Assembly: GCF_017798165.1 (NCBI RefSeq)
Contig: NZ_CP059068.1
Span: forward strand, 5,109,063-5,173,062
DNA length: 64,000 bases
Direction: 5' to 3'
From: Rhodoferax sp. AJA081-3
GTDB taxonomy: Bacteria; Pseudomonadota; Gammaproteobacteria; Burkholderiales; Burkholderiaceae_C
The position numbers and the translations under genes are program-made. Below are positions 43,276 through 50,763 of the stretch, piece after piece. The first letter of the stretch is position 1, and each line of letters begins with the position of its first letter. Below the pieces are notes generated by a model. That model was given only the letters and a program-made list of their open reading frames with translations, was not told the origin of the DNA and did no database searches.

Positions 43276-45078
43276 ATGGCATTTGAACTCGACATAGGCT
43301 TCGCCTCCAGCGCGGGCACCAAAGACAGCAACGAAGACTTTTGCGGCGCCCTGATGCCCGAGCCGGGGCTGGAGGGCATGGGTGTCATCGCGGCCGTGGC
43401 CGATGGCGTCAGCCGCGGGGGCATGGGCAAAGAGGCAGCGCAAACCACCGTGGTCAGCCTGCTGCGCGATTACTTTGGCACCCCTGAGACCTGGGACGCC
43501 ACCGTGGCACTGGACCGCATCATCAGCAGCCAGAACGCCTGGTTGTGCGGCATCAACCGCCGCCGCCAGCCCGCAGTGGGCATGACCACACTCACCGCCG
43601 TGGTGCTGCGCGGCCAGTCTTACGCGCTGGCCCATGTGGGCGACTCACGCGCCTACCTGCTGCGCGGCGGGCTTATGCAGCAGATCACCCACGACCATGT
43701 CGTCAACCACCCCGACTTCAAACACCAACTGGTGCGCGCCGTGGGCCTAGAAGAACGGGTGGTGGTGGACTATGTACAGGGTGACCTGCAGGTGGGTGAT
43801 GTGTTTGTGTTGCTGACCGATGGTGTGTATGGCTCGCTGAGCGACAAACGCGTGCAGGCCTTGGCTGAGGGCGACAACGCCCAAGCCTCGTCCCAAGCAG
43901 CCTGCGAAGCCCTGCTGGATGCAGCGCTCAAGGCCGGCAGCAAAGACAATGTGACCGCTCTGGTGGTGCGTGTGCTGGGCCTGCTGGACGCCACGCTGCA
44001 AGACGAAAACCGCGCCGCCCAAAGCCTGCCCGTGCCACCATTGTTGAAAGTGGGTGAGGTGCTGGACGGCCTGACCATCACCGCCTCTGTGGCCGACAAC
44101 GGCATCAATGTGGTCTACCAAGCCAAGGCAATAGCCCCCGCAGCAGGCGCAGACACCGACAAACGCTACATCATCAAAGCCCTGCACCCCGCCCGCGCGC
44201 ACGACCGCGAAGAGCTGGCCATGCTTGCCCACGAGGCCTGGTTGGCCAAACGCATGCAGTCGTCCCGCGCGGCGGACAACCTGGTCCAGATTTACAACGA
44301 TCTGCCAGGGCTGCCAGAGGGTCGAACGCGCAGCGCCTTCTACCTGGTCTACGACTGGCATGGTGGCGAGACATTGGAGCAGGCGCTGGCTCAGCAGAAG
44401 CGCTTCAAGCTGCCGCAGGCACTGGCTGTGGGCCTGCAGGCGCTCAAGGCGCTGGGCCGCCTGCACCGCCAGGGCGTCATCCACCGCGACATCAAACCCG
44501 CCAACCTGCACCAGGGCGAAGACGGTGTGCTGCGCCTCTTGGACCTGGGCGTGGCGCTGAGCGGGCGCGAGCCGCAGTCCATGCGCGAATTACACGCCGG
44601 CACCCCCAGTTATGTGAACCCCGAGCAATGGGGCTTCAATTGCAAGACCAGTGCCCGCAGCGGCGGCCAGCGCACCGATGTGCCGCAGGAGCTGCCGGAT
44701 GCGCAAAGCGACCTGTTTGCGTTGGGTGTCACGCTGTACCAGCTGCTGACCGGCCGGCTACCCTATGGCGAGGTGCTGCCCTACCAGGTGGGTCGTTACT
44801 ACCGCGACCCCGTGGCCCCCAGCCGCCACAACCCCGAGATCCCCATCTGGCTGGACCACGTGCTGATGAAGGCTGTGGCGCGCGACAAACGCCAGCGTTT
44901 TGAGACGGCAGAAGAGTTCCGCCTGGCGCTGGAGCGGGGCGCATCACGCCCCTTGTCTGCCCCATCCGCCACGCCACTGCTGCAGCGCGACCCCACGGCG
45001 CTGTGGAAAGTAGGTTTGGCGGTGTCGGTGTTGTTGAACCTGTTGCTGGTTTACTGGTTATTGTTTTTGCCAAAATAG
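43276..45078 (+). CDS. Bifunctional PP2C phosphatase - Ser/Thr kinase
   Basis: The 600-residue fusion has a PP2C-type phosphatase at about 1-235 (motifs DSNEDFCG, ADGVSRGG, VGDSRAYLLR, LTDGVYG, SKDNVTALVV, with the metal-binding Asp residues) and a Hanks-type kinase at about 262-535 (IIKAL Lys, HRDIKPANL, DLGVAL in place of DFG, SDLFALGVTLYQLLTGRLPY). A single C-terminal membrane helix (about 574-596) anchors it. Genes of this type accompany nitrate assimilation clusters in pseudomonads. It starts 37 bp after the ANTAR regulator on the same strand, so it may modify that regulator or NasA/NirB, which is untested. Its stop codon lies inside an R1 repeat. Confidence 0.9.
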   Translation: MAFELDIGFASSAGTKDSNEDFCGALMPEPGLEGMGVIAAVADGVSRGGMGKEAAQTTVVSLLRDYFGTPETWDATVALDRIISSQNAWLCGINRRRQPAVGMTTLTAVVLRGQSYALAHVGDSRAYLLRGGLMQQITHDHVVNHPDFKHQLVRAVGLEERVVVDYVQGDLQVGDVFVLLTDGVYGSLSDKRVQALAEGDNAQASSQAACEALLDAALKAGSKDNVTALVVRVLGLLDATLQDENRAAQSLPVPPLLKVGEVLDGLTITASVADNGINVVYQAKAIAPAAGADTDKRYIIKALHPARAHDREELAMLAHEAWLAKRMQSSRAADNLVQIYNDLPGLPEGRTRSAFYLVYDWHGGETLEQALAQQKRFKLPQALAVGLQALKALGRLHRQGVIHRDIKPANLHQGEDGVLRLLDLGVALSGREPQSMRELHAGTPSYVNPEQWGFNCKTSARSGGQRTDVPQELPDAQSDLFALGVTLYQLLTGRLPYGEVLPYQVGRYYRDPVAPSRHNPEIPIWLDHVLMKAVARDKRQRFETAEEFRLALERGASRPLSAPSATPLLQRDPTALWKVGLAVSVLLNLLLVYWLLFLPK

Positions 45079-45126
45079 GCTGTAGCCCCCGTGGAATATG
45101 GCTTTGGTGCTCTTGAATTTGTAGTG
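45072..45126 (-). repeat. R1 dispersed repeat, copy f (supplies a stop codon)
   Basis: Read on the minus strand it ends in CCACGGGGGCTACAGCCTATTTT, preceded by AATTC and GAGC landmarks. On the plus strand the first bases contain the TAG stop of the PP2C-kinase gene, so the repeat defines the protein's end. Confidence 0.65.
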
Positions 45127-45208
45127 TTTGTATAGACGGCTGCATTCCTTCATTCGCTTGGTGCGCCATCCAACGGACCAGACGGCACACCGGGCCTAAG
45201 CTGTTGCC

Positions 45209-45481
45209 ATGGCACATACCACTTCCACCCCAACGACGACCACTCCACCCCCTGGCAGCGACGCCGATACACACCCGGCGCTGCCGCTGCCCCATGAGCG
45301 GGACGAATCACACAACAACGTGGCCGAGGCGCCAGACCCGGTTATGCAACAGGCCAAGCGCGATATCGATGCGGGCCTGGTTGATACCGACATGCACGCC
45401 ACGCCCGGGCTGGATGCCGAACTGCGCAAAAAAATGGTGCCAGGCCCCGGCGGGCAACCGCCTCTCAAGGGTGGTGCTTAA
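45209..45481 (+). CDS. Small hydrophilic protein, unknown function
   Basis: The 90-residue protein has a Thr/Pro-rich N-terminus (TTSTPTTTTPPPGSD) and a charged C-terminal half containing MQQAKRDIDAGLVDTDMHATPGLDAELRKKMVPGPGG. It lacks hydrophobic segments and looks partly disordered. I recognise no family. The C-terminal half, with its regular spacing of DxDxGLxDTD-like residues, is the part most likely to be conserved. The next gene (esterase) starts 16 bp after it. Confidence 0.55.
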   Translation: MAHTTSTPTTTTPPPGSDADTHPALPLPHERDESHNNVAEAPDPVMQQAKRDIDAGLVDTDMHATPGLDAELRKKMVPGPGGQPPLKGGA

Positions 45482-45496
45482 AGCGCGCGGGCTCTG

Positions 45497-46531
45497 ATGG
45501 CCCGGCGCGCAAGCGGAAGCAAAGCCTGGACACGCATGGTCCAGCAGCAGACCCGCTGGGTCCTGCGCCAGGCGGTCAGTGAAGGAAAAAAGGCACTCAA
45601 GCGCGCCAAACTTGCGCCCACCACCACGGCGGCGCGCAAGTCGCCAGCGGCTGCTGCCGCATCCACCGGCGGCAGTTGGGGTTTGGGCCTATCAACCGGC
45701 CCCGCGGGCCTGCGCCGCTACCGCCTGTTCAAACCCACGGGTTTGTCCAAAGCCAAGTTGTGTCCACTGATCGTCATGCTGCATGGCTGCGGCCAAAGCG
45801 CGAATGACTTTGCGGCCAGCACCCGCATGAACCGGCTGGCGGCCCTGTACGGTTTTATGGTGCTCTACCCCGAGCAGGATCGTCTGGCCAATGCCCAAGC
45901 CTGCTGGAACTGGTTTGACACACGCAACGGCCGCGCCAAGCTGGAGGCGGCTAGCATCGTGGCCGCGCTGGACCATGCCCGCATCTTGCACCCCATAGAC
46001 CCCACCCGCGTCGCCATTGCAGGCATGTCTGCGGGCGCCAGCATGGCAGCGCTGGTGGGTCTGCATTTTCCGAACCGTTTTGCTGCGGTGGTCATGCATT
46101 CGGGCGTGGAGCCCACGTCTGCCAGCTCATCGGCTACCGCCTTGTCCGCCATGCGCGGGCGTTACCGCCTGCCGCTATCGCCGCCCGGCAAAGTTGCAGA
46201 AGCATTACCCGCCTTGCTGGTGATACAGGGCAGTGCCGACCATGTGGTGTTGAAGGCCAATGGCATGCGCGCCGCACAAGTCTGGGCCGCGCGCACCCAC
46301 GCAGAACCCAAAGCGGCAAGGGTGGTGGGCCGGGGCAAGCGGTACCCGTTCACGACGATGGACTGGTTCGGGCCCAAGCGGCGTTTGCAGGTGACGTTGA
46401 GCGAGGTCAATGGCTTGGGGCATGCGTGGAGCGGGGGTGCTGCATCACAGGCCTATTCAGATCCCAAGGGGCCGGATGCATCGCGGATGGTTTGGGCGTT
46501 TGCGCAGCGGGAGTTTGCGCGCTTGGTCTAA
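45497..46531 (+). CDS. PHB depolymerase-like esterase
   Basis: The 344-residue protein has a basic N-terminal region (1-70) followed by an esterase domain of the PHB depolymerase/LpqC type: PLIVMLHGCGQSANDFAASTRMN (oxyanion HGC), YPEQDRLANAQACWNWF, the nucleophile GMSAGAS, the Asp in GSADHVV, and a late HAWSGG His. It could cleave short-chain polyhydroxyalkanoates or feruloyl-type esters. No clear signal peptide is visible, so intracellular or non-classical export is possible. The gene ends 105 bp before the secreted orphan. Confidence 0.87.
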   Translation: MARRASGSKAWTRMVQQQTRWVLRQAVSEGKKALKRAKLAPTTTAARKSPAAAAASTGGSWGLGLSTGPAGLRRYRLFKPTGLSKAKLCPLIVMLHGCGQSANDFAASTRMNRLAALYGFMVLYPEQDRLANAQACWNWFDTRNGRAKLEAASIVAALDHARILHPIDPTRVAIAGMSAGASMAALVGLHFPNRFAAVVMHSGVEPTSASSSATALSAMRGRYRLPLSPPGKVAEALPALLVIQGSADHVVLKANGMRAAQVWAARTHAEPKAARVVGRGKRYPFTTMDWFGPKRRLQVTLSEVNGLGHAWSGGAASQAYSDPKGPDASRMVWAFAQREFARLV

Positions 46532-46636
46532 CAGGGTGTTGCCATGTTTATGGGATGGCCTACGCGGCGTCCCACCGCTACATTGGCGAGCGGCGGCGGC
46601 AATCAGGCCTACGGTCGTAAATACAGGGAGTAGTTC

Positions 46637-47206
46637 ATGAAGTCAGGTAATGTTTGGATCCGGTTTCGAATTGCGCAGCGTCTGCGCGGTACGGCCGGTA
46701 GCTGGGCAGCAGCGCTGTTGGCGGTCTTTCCTGCATTGCCAGCGCTCGCCACTTCGAGTGTTCCAAGGCCGGTCCTTTCAACGTGGGTAACCACCCCATA
46801 CTTGACCCCCGCTTTGAATATTGAGCCCGTCCATGTAGGCAAGCTCCCTTACGCATTCGGTGCACTGATTGCCTGGCCTGAGCGTGACATCGTGTACACC
46901 AAGGGTGCAGACGTCTACTTTGGAATTTTGTTGCCGGGTGGGTCCTCTGTACTAAGCTGGACTGTCCAGAATGGGGTCCCCACGCTCGTGCCGGGTTATG
47001 TTCCGTTCGCACGCGCTATTCCGAACACAGGCAACTTCCAGCCGTTTGCCGTCAACAGGACCGGCTACCCTCTTACCTACACCTTCAACGGTACCGAGCC
47101 TAAGGGGCTGTATTTTGCGTACCTGATACTGACCTACCCGGGGGCCGACCCCAATGACAGCCGGCAGTGGAATCAAGTCAGCACCCATCCGTTTGTGGTG
47201 AAGTAG
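46637..47206 (+). CDS. Secreted protein of unknown function
   Basis: The 189-residue protein has a long Sec-type signal (about 1-39, core AAALLAVFPALPALA) and a mature domain rich in aromatic and Pro residues (VYFGILLPGGSSVLSWTVQNGVPTLVPGYVPFARAIP), suggesting a beta-sandwich. There is no Cys in the mature part and no recognised enzyme motif. A GGGAG ribosome site precedes the ATG. It borders the accessory patch. Confidence 0.65.
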   Translation: MKSGNVWIRFRIAQRLRGTAGSWAAALLAVFPALPALATSSVPRPVLSTWVTTPYLTPALNIEPVHVGKLPYAFGALIAWPERDIVYTKGADVYFGILLPGGSSVLSWTVQNGVPTLVPGYVPFARAIPNTGNFQPFAVNRTGYPLTYTFNGTEPKGLYFAYLILTYPGADPNDSRQWNQVSTHPFVVK

Positions 47207-47212
47207 TAGGAT

Positions 47213-47242
47213 TCAAATAATACAAAAATATATATAATTTGA
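47213..47242. promoter_or_regulatory. Operator/promoter of the toxin-antitoxin operon
   Basis: TCAAATAATA and TATAATTTGA form an imperfect 10-bp inverted repeat (one mismatch) around a 10-bp AT-rich centre. The right arm contains TATAAT (47233-47238), whose expected start falls on or next to the toxin ATG at 47245. An autoregulatory site and a nearly leaderless transcript are both plausible. Confidence 0.6.
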
Positions 47243-47244
47243 CC

Positions 47245-47577
47245 ATGAAGTATGTTGAATTCCGAGGCAGCTCATTGAGCGATTTGCGGGATTTTCCCCA
47301 GGCAGCCATGCGTGAAGCAGGGCATCAACTGGATAAGGTTCAAAAGGGACTTTCACCGGATGACGCCAAGCCCATGTCGGCAATTGGCGCAGGTGTCATG
47401 GAGCTGCGCATTTGGGATGAAGCTGGAACATTTCGGGTGATTTATGTTGCCAAGTTTGAGGACGCCGTGTATGTCCTGCACTGCTTCAAGAAGAAGACGC
47501 AGCAAACATCACAGCCTGATATTGAACTGGCCCGCAAGCGATTTAAGGATTTAGTGAAGGAGATTCGAAATGACTGA
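47245..47577 (+). CDS. RelE/HigB-like (Gp49-type) toxin
   Basis: The 110-residue protein fits the phage-derived Gp49/HigB toxin family, related to RelE ribosome-dependent mRNA interferases: the core MELRIWDEAGTFRVIYVAKFEDAVYVLHCFKKKTQQTSQPDIELARKRF reproduces the beta-sheet and the KKTQQT segment typical of this group. The toxin-first gene order (as in higBA) and the 8-bp overlap with a helix-turn-helix partner support the assignment. The start is the ATG at 47245; a TTG two codons upstream is less likely. Confidence 0.88.
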   Translation: MKYVEFRGSSLSDLRDFPQAAMREAGHQLDKVQKGLSPDDAKPMSAIGAGVMELRIWDEAGTFRVIYVAKFEDAVYVLHCFKKKTQQTSQPDIELARKRFKDLVKEIRND

Positions 47578-47908
47578 CAAACAACGGTTCAGCAGCGTAT
47601 GGGATGCCATCGAAGACACTCCGCAGCAGGCCGCCAGTATGCGGGCGCGCTCCGAGCTGATGATGAACCTTACGGAAGTCATTCGTGAGCGTGGCATGAC
47701 CCAAGGTGATGCCGCTGCCCTCTTTGGTGTGACCCAGCCCCGCATCTCCGATCTGATGCGCGGCAAGATCAATCTGTTTTCATTGGACACACTCATCGAC
47801 ATGGCTGCGACTGCAGGCATGAGCCCAACTGTCAAAGTGTCAAAGCCAAAGCTTGGGGGGCCTAAACGCAACAGGCGCACCGCGACACATGCGATTGCCG
47901 CGGCGTAA
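47570..47908 (+). CDS. XRE-family antitoxin
   Basis: The 112-residue protein has a helix-turn-helix of the Cro/XRE type (IRERGMTQGDAAALFGVTQPRISDLMRGKINLFSLDTLIDMAATAGM), then a basic C-terminus. Paired with the Gp49-like toxin upstream (8-bp overlap), it is the expected antitoxin and autorepressor, probably acting at the inverted repeat 47213-47242. No lone-regulator explanation is needed. Only 24 bp separate its stop from the IS256-family element, so the IS inserted without breaking it. Confidence 0.88.
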   Translation: MTDKQRFSSVWDAIEDTPQQAASMRARSELMMNLTEVIRERGMTQGDAAALFGVTQPRISDLMRGKINLFSLDTLIDMAATAGMSPTVKVSKPKLGGPKRNRRTATHAIAAA

Positions 47909-47924
47909 CAAACTACTGTTCTGG

Positions 47925-47932
47925 TCGCAGTC
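47925..47932. repeat. Target-site duplication, left
   Basis: The 8-bp TCGCAGTC recurs at 49398-49405, immediately outside the other end of the IS element. Eight to nine bp is the size expected for IS256-family insertions. Confidence 0.8.
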
Positions 47933-49397
47933 GGGAGTGTCAGAATTTCTGTGTGTGAGGCGGTTTCAGAAATCAGCTGATGGGTAAATTTTATTCAAAC
48001 TAAGGCCCCTGCCAGGCCGCCGGAGGCCCCCCCCGGTAGAACCCTGAGTGGCAGGGTTCAGCTCCTTCATTTTGCACCCCCGTGAGTGGGCTGCGTGAAC
48101 CTGTCGCCGTAGAGGATGGCAAACTGGTTCATGGCTGATTTCCAGTGGTTAGCCGCACGTCCCCAATCCTCGGTAATGTTGCGCAGTGCCAGCCAGATCA
48201 GCTTGGTGGCCGCATCGTCACTGGGGAAGTGTCCTCTGGACTTGATGATCTTGCGCAGTCTGGCATTTACGCTCTCAATGGCATTGGTCGTGTAGATCAC
48301 ACGGCGTACCTCGGGCGGGAACGCAAAGAAGGGAATCACTCTGTCCCAAGCCCTGCGCCAGGCTCCCACCACGGTGGGGAACTTCTGGCCCCAGGGACCT
48401 GCCTCAAATGCATCGAGTTCAGCCTGTGCTGCCTCTGCGCTCACCGCCGTGTAGATGGGTTTGATGGCCGCAGCCAGCGCCTTGCGATCCTTCCAACTGG
48501 CAAAGTCCAGGCTGTTGCGTATCAGGTGCACGATGCACGTTTGCAGTGTCGTGGCCGGGAACACCGCGCCCAGGGCCTCTGGCATGCCTTTGAGCCCGTC
48601 GGTGACGGCAATCAGGATATCCTGCACACCTCGGGTCTTCAAATCGTTGAACACTTTCATCCAGAATTTGGCCCCTTCGGTGTTCTCGACCCAGATCCCC
48701 AGGATGTCGCGGCTGCCATCGGCCAGCACGCCCAGGGCCAAGTACACGGCCTTGGAGCGCACCACCCCGTCCTCACGAATCTTGACGCGCAGCGCATCGA
48801 AGAACACCACCGGGTACATGGATTCCAATGGGCGGCTCTGCCAGGCTGTCACCTCGCTCATGACTTCGTCAGTCACGCGGCTGATGAGGTCGGGCGATAC
48901 ATCGACCGAGTACATCTCGCTCAAAAACGCCTGTATCTCGCGCACGGTCATGCCACGCGCGTACATGGCGATGATCTTGTCGTCAAAGCCGGTGAAACGG
49001 CGCTCGTGTTTGCCGATGAGTTGGGGTTCGAACGTGCCTTCCCGGTCGCGCGGGACGTCAATGCGCAGGGCTCCTGCATCGGTCAGTACCGTCTTAGCGC
49101 TTTTGCCGTTGCGGTGGTTTGCAGGCGCTCCCTCGGGTTTGGCCTTGCCCGGCGCGTAGCCCAGGTGATGGCTCATTTCTCCAGCCAGTGCCCGCTCCAG
49201 CACGGCCTTTTTGAACTGGTCAAACAGTCCCTGGACTTGACCGGCTGTCATGGGGCCGGTCACCAGTTGGTCCAGCAACTCGGCTGGGATTTGAAGTTGT
49301 GTTGCGTTGTCCGCCACCGTGGCGCTCTTTGTCTTGCTTGGCATTCATGCTCCTTGTTGACATGTTATGCCTCGCACACAAAATTTCTGACAGGCTC
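47933..49397. mobile_element. Complete IS256-family insertion sequence
   Basis: This 1465-bp element has imperfect terminal inverted repeats: left G-G-G-A-G-TGTCAGAA, with TGTGTG and GAGGC further in, and the right end read inward giving GAGCC-TGTCAGAA, then TGTGTG and GAGGC. It is flanked by the 8-bp duplication TCGCAGTC and encodes one intact transposase on the minus strand. The intact ends, exact duplication and uninterrupted transposase point to a recent insertion. Confidence 0.88.
48067..49344 (-). CDS. IS256/Mutator-type transposase
   Basis: The 425-residue DDE transposase has the Mutator-family core: VFFDALRVKI with the first Asp, ILIAVTDGLKGMPEAL with the second, the conserved CxxH (CIVHLIRN), and the C-terminal TTNAIESVNARLRKIIKSRGHFPSD with the catalytic Glu. 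Length and start (ATG at 49344) are normal. It is not interrupted, so the element is probably active. It occupies almost the whole IS and lies antisense to the TA operon. Confidence 0.95.
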   Translation of the reverse strand: MPSKTKSATVADNATQLQIPAELLDQLVTGPMTAGQVQGLFDQFKKAVLERALAGEMSHHLGYAPGKAKPEGAPANHRNGKSAKTVLTDAGALRIDVPRDREGTFEPQLIGKHERRFTGFDDKIIAMYARGMTVREIQAFLSEMYSVDVSPDLISRVTDEVMSEVTAWQSRPLESMYPVVFFDALRVKIREDGVVRSKAVYLALGVLADGSRDILGIWVENTEGAKFWMKVFNDLKTRGVQDILIAVTDGLKGMPEALGAVFPATTLQTCIVHLIRNSLDFASWKDRKALAAAIKPIYTAVSAEAAQAELDAFEAGPWGQKFPTVVGAWRRAWDRVIPFFAFPPEVRRVIYTTNAIESVNARLRKIIKSRGHFPSDDAATKLIWLALRNITEDWGRAANHWKSAMNQFAILYGDRFTQPTHGGAK

Positions 49398-49405
49398 TCG
49401 CAGTC
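49398..49405. repeat. Target-site duplication, right
   Basis: TCGCAGTC repeats the left flank at 47925-47932 and marks the right border of the IS256-family element. Confidence 0.8.
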
Positions 49406-49539
49406 TGAAAACTACATAGCCCGCGCTCGGCCACCCTTCTCTGTCCGGGTCCACTTCCGCCGAATCTATATCACTTGCATGTGGGATCGTAGTGAGGCCT
49501 CGGCGATGCCAAGAGTGGTGTGCATAGTCACGAGGATGG

Positions 49540-50442
49540 CTAGCTCTTCGGATAGGGTTTTCGCCCACTAGCAAAGTCGTTGAATTCTTGCATTAGGTCG
49601 ATCACTTTAATTGCAACTGGTCTGCCTACCTTCGTAAGTTTGTAACGACGTGAGTTGCCGGCTTCAACCAAATTCGCGTCTTCTAGTCCTTGCAGCGCAT
49701 ATTGAACTCTTGCGAGATTTGACTTAAGCGAATTGGCCAGCTCTGCAGCCGTTTCACCAGTCGCGCTGTTTGAGACTATTGCAACTATGTTCATCTCCAA
49801 TGACGCGACCAAGTTACCGTCGTAATTGAGGGCACGCATTTCTTGATCTGTCAAAGGCATTCCTATCGGACTCGCATACTCGATGCGGTCAATGTGTGGG
49901 TGATCGAACGGTATCTCATCTACAGGCTTAGGACTTGATTGGTCCTTGTCTGCAGAAGTAGAAGGGGACGCTTCGGCCACCAAAAGTGCGTCCCCCAGCG
50001 CGTTAATTCTTCCGCGCAAGACTCGCTCTCTTTCCTCCCAAGCGTTCTTCTCTTTTTCATGTCGGCGTGTGAGCTCTGCACTATCTTTTCGACTCAACAT
50101 CTGATCAAGCTCAAGCTCTTTTACACTATTTGCAAGCTCGACTTGCTTCCTTCGGTAGAAGCGAACGACGTCAGCAGTCACCCAAGGGTAGAGGAATACG
50201 TAACTCAGTGCTAGGGCACCCGGAACGCCTACGGTGTGGAACAACAACATCACGACACCCTCTGAATACAGGTTGTCGATTGCCGCAAGGCGTGCCGATA
50301 CTGTCCCGTCCCCGGTCAAGATGAGAAAAAATCGATAGTTCCATAGACACGTGCTGATAAGAAAAGCAAACGTAAGGGGGTTTGTTGTTCTCTCACGTAC
50401 TCCGTGGACCATTGATGCCCATATGTCTTTCAATACTTCCAT
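49540..50442 (-). CDS. Membrane - coiled-coil - winged-helix orphan protein
   Basis: The 300-residue protein has two membrane helices (about 22-42 and 60-90), a charged coiled coil (about 92-150: KELELDQMLSRKDSAELTRRHEKEKNAWEERERVLRG), a Ser/Pro linker, and a C-terminal winged-helix-like domain (about 215-290: VASLEMNIVAIVSNSATGETAAELANSLKSNLARVQYALQGLEDANLVEAGNSRRYKLTKVGRP). The wHTH resembles phage or MarR-type domains and could bind DNA or another protein. I do not recognise a named family. Codon use is more AT-rich than the neighbours, and the gene lies between an IS and narK, so it was probably acquired. A defence or stress-signalling role is possible but unsupported. Confidence 0.7.
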   Translation of the reverse strand: MEVLKDIWASMVHGVRERTTNPLTFAFLISTCLWNYRFFLILTGDGTVSARLAAIDNLYSEGVVMLLFHTVGVPGALALSYVFLYPWVTADVVRFYRRKQVELANSVKELELDQMLSRKDSAELTRRHEKEKNAWEERERVLRGRINALGDALLVAEASPSTSADKDQSSPKPVDEIPFDHPHIDRIEYASPIGMPLTDQEMRALNYDGNLVASLEMNIVAIVSNSATGETAAELANSLKSNLARVQYALQGLEDANLVEAGNSRRYKLTKVGRPVAIKVIDLMQEFNDFASGRKPYPKS

Positions 50443-50763
50443 CGCCGCTCCCTGTTGGAATATTTGGACTGCGGCCCTATGGTACCCATTTAGGGTTGCT
50501 GCTACTGCTCCCAGTCAAAGATCTCAGTCGATAGTCATCGTCCATCTGAGCACGGTGTGAGAAAGTAATTTACGGCAAGTCGGCTGCGCAGGTTCCTGCC
50601 AGGGCACCCAGGAGCACGGCAAGCCCTGAGCGCCGCCAAGTCACCGCCGCGTATGTGCACTTATCTGCCAGTACAGAACATCACCTAACACTGGCTCTGA
50701 GCGGGTCTAGTGGCCTCCACCGAAAAAGCGGCCAAGCGTTGCGCGCTTTATCGACCTCTCCAA
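50443..50763. other. Gene-free 321-bp stretch
   Basis: I see no credible coding frame, RNA gene, repeat copy or strong terminator between the membrane/winged-helix gene and narK. It probably contains the promoter of the minus-strand gene that ends at 49540 and narK's 3' flank, and may mark the right edge of the accessory patch. Confidence 0.5.
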
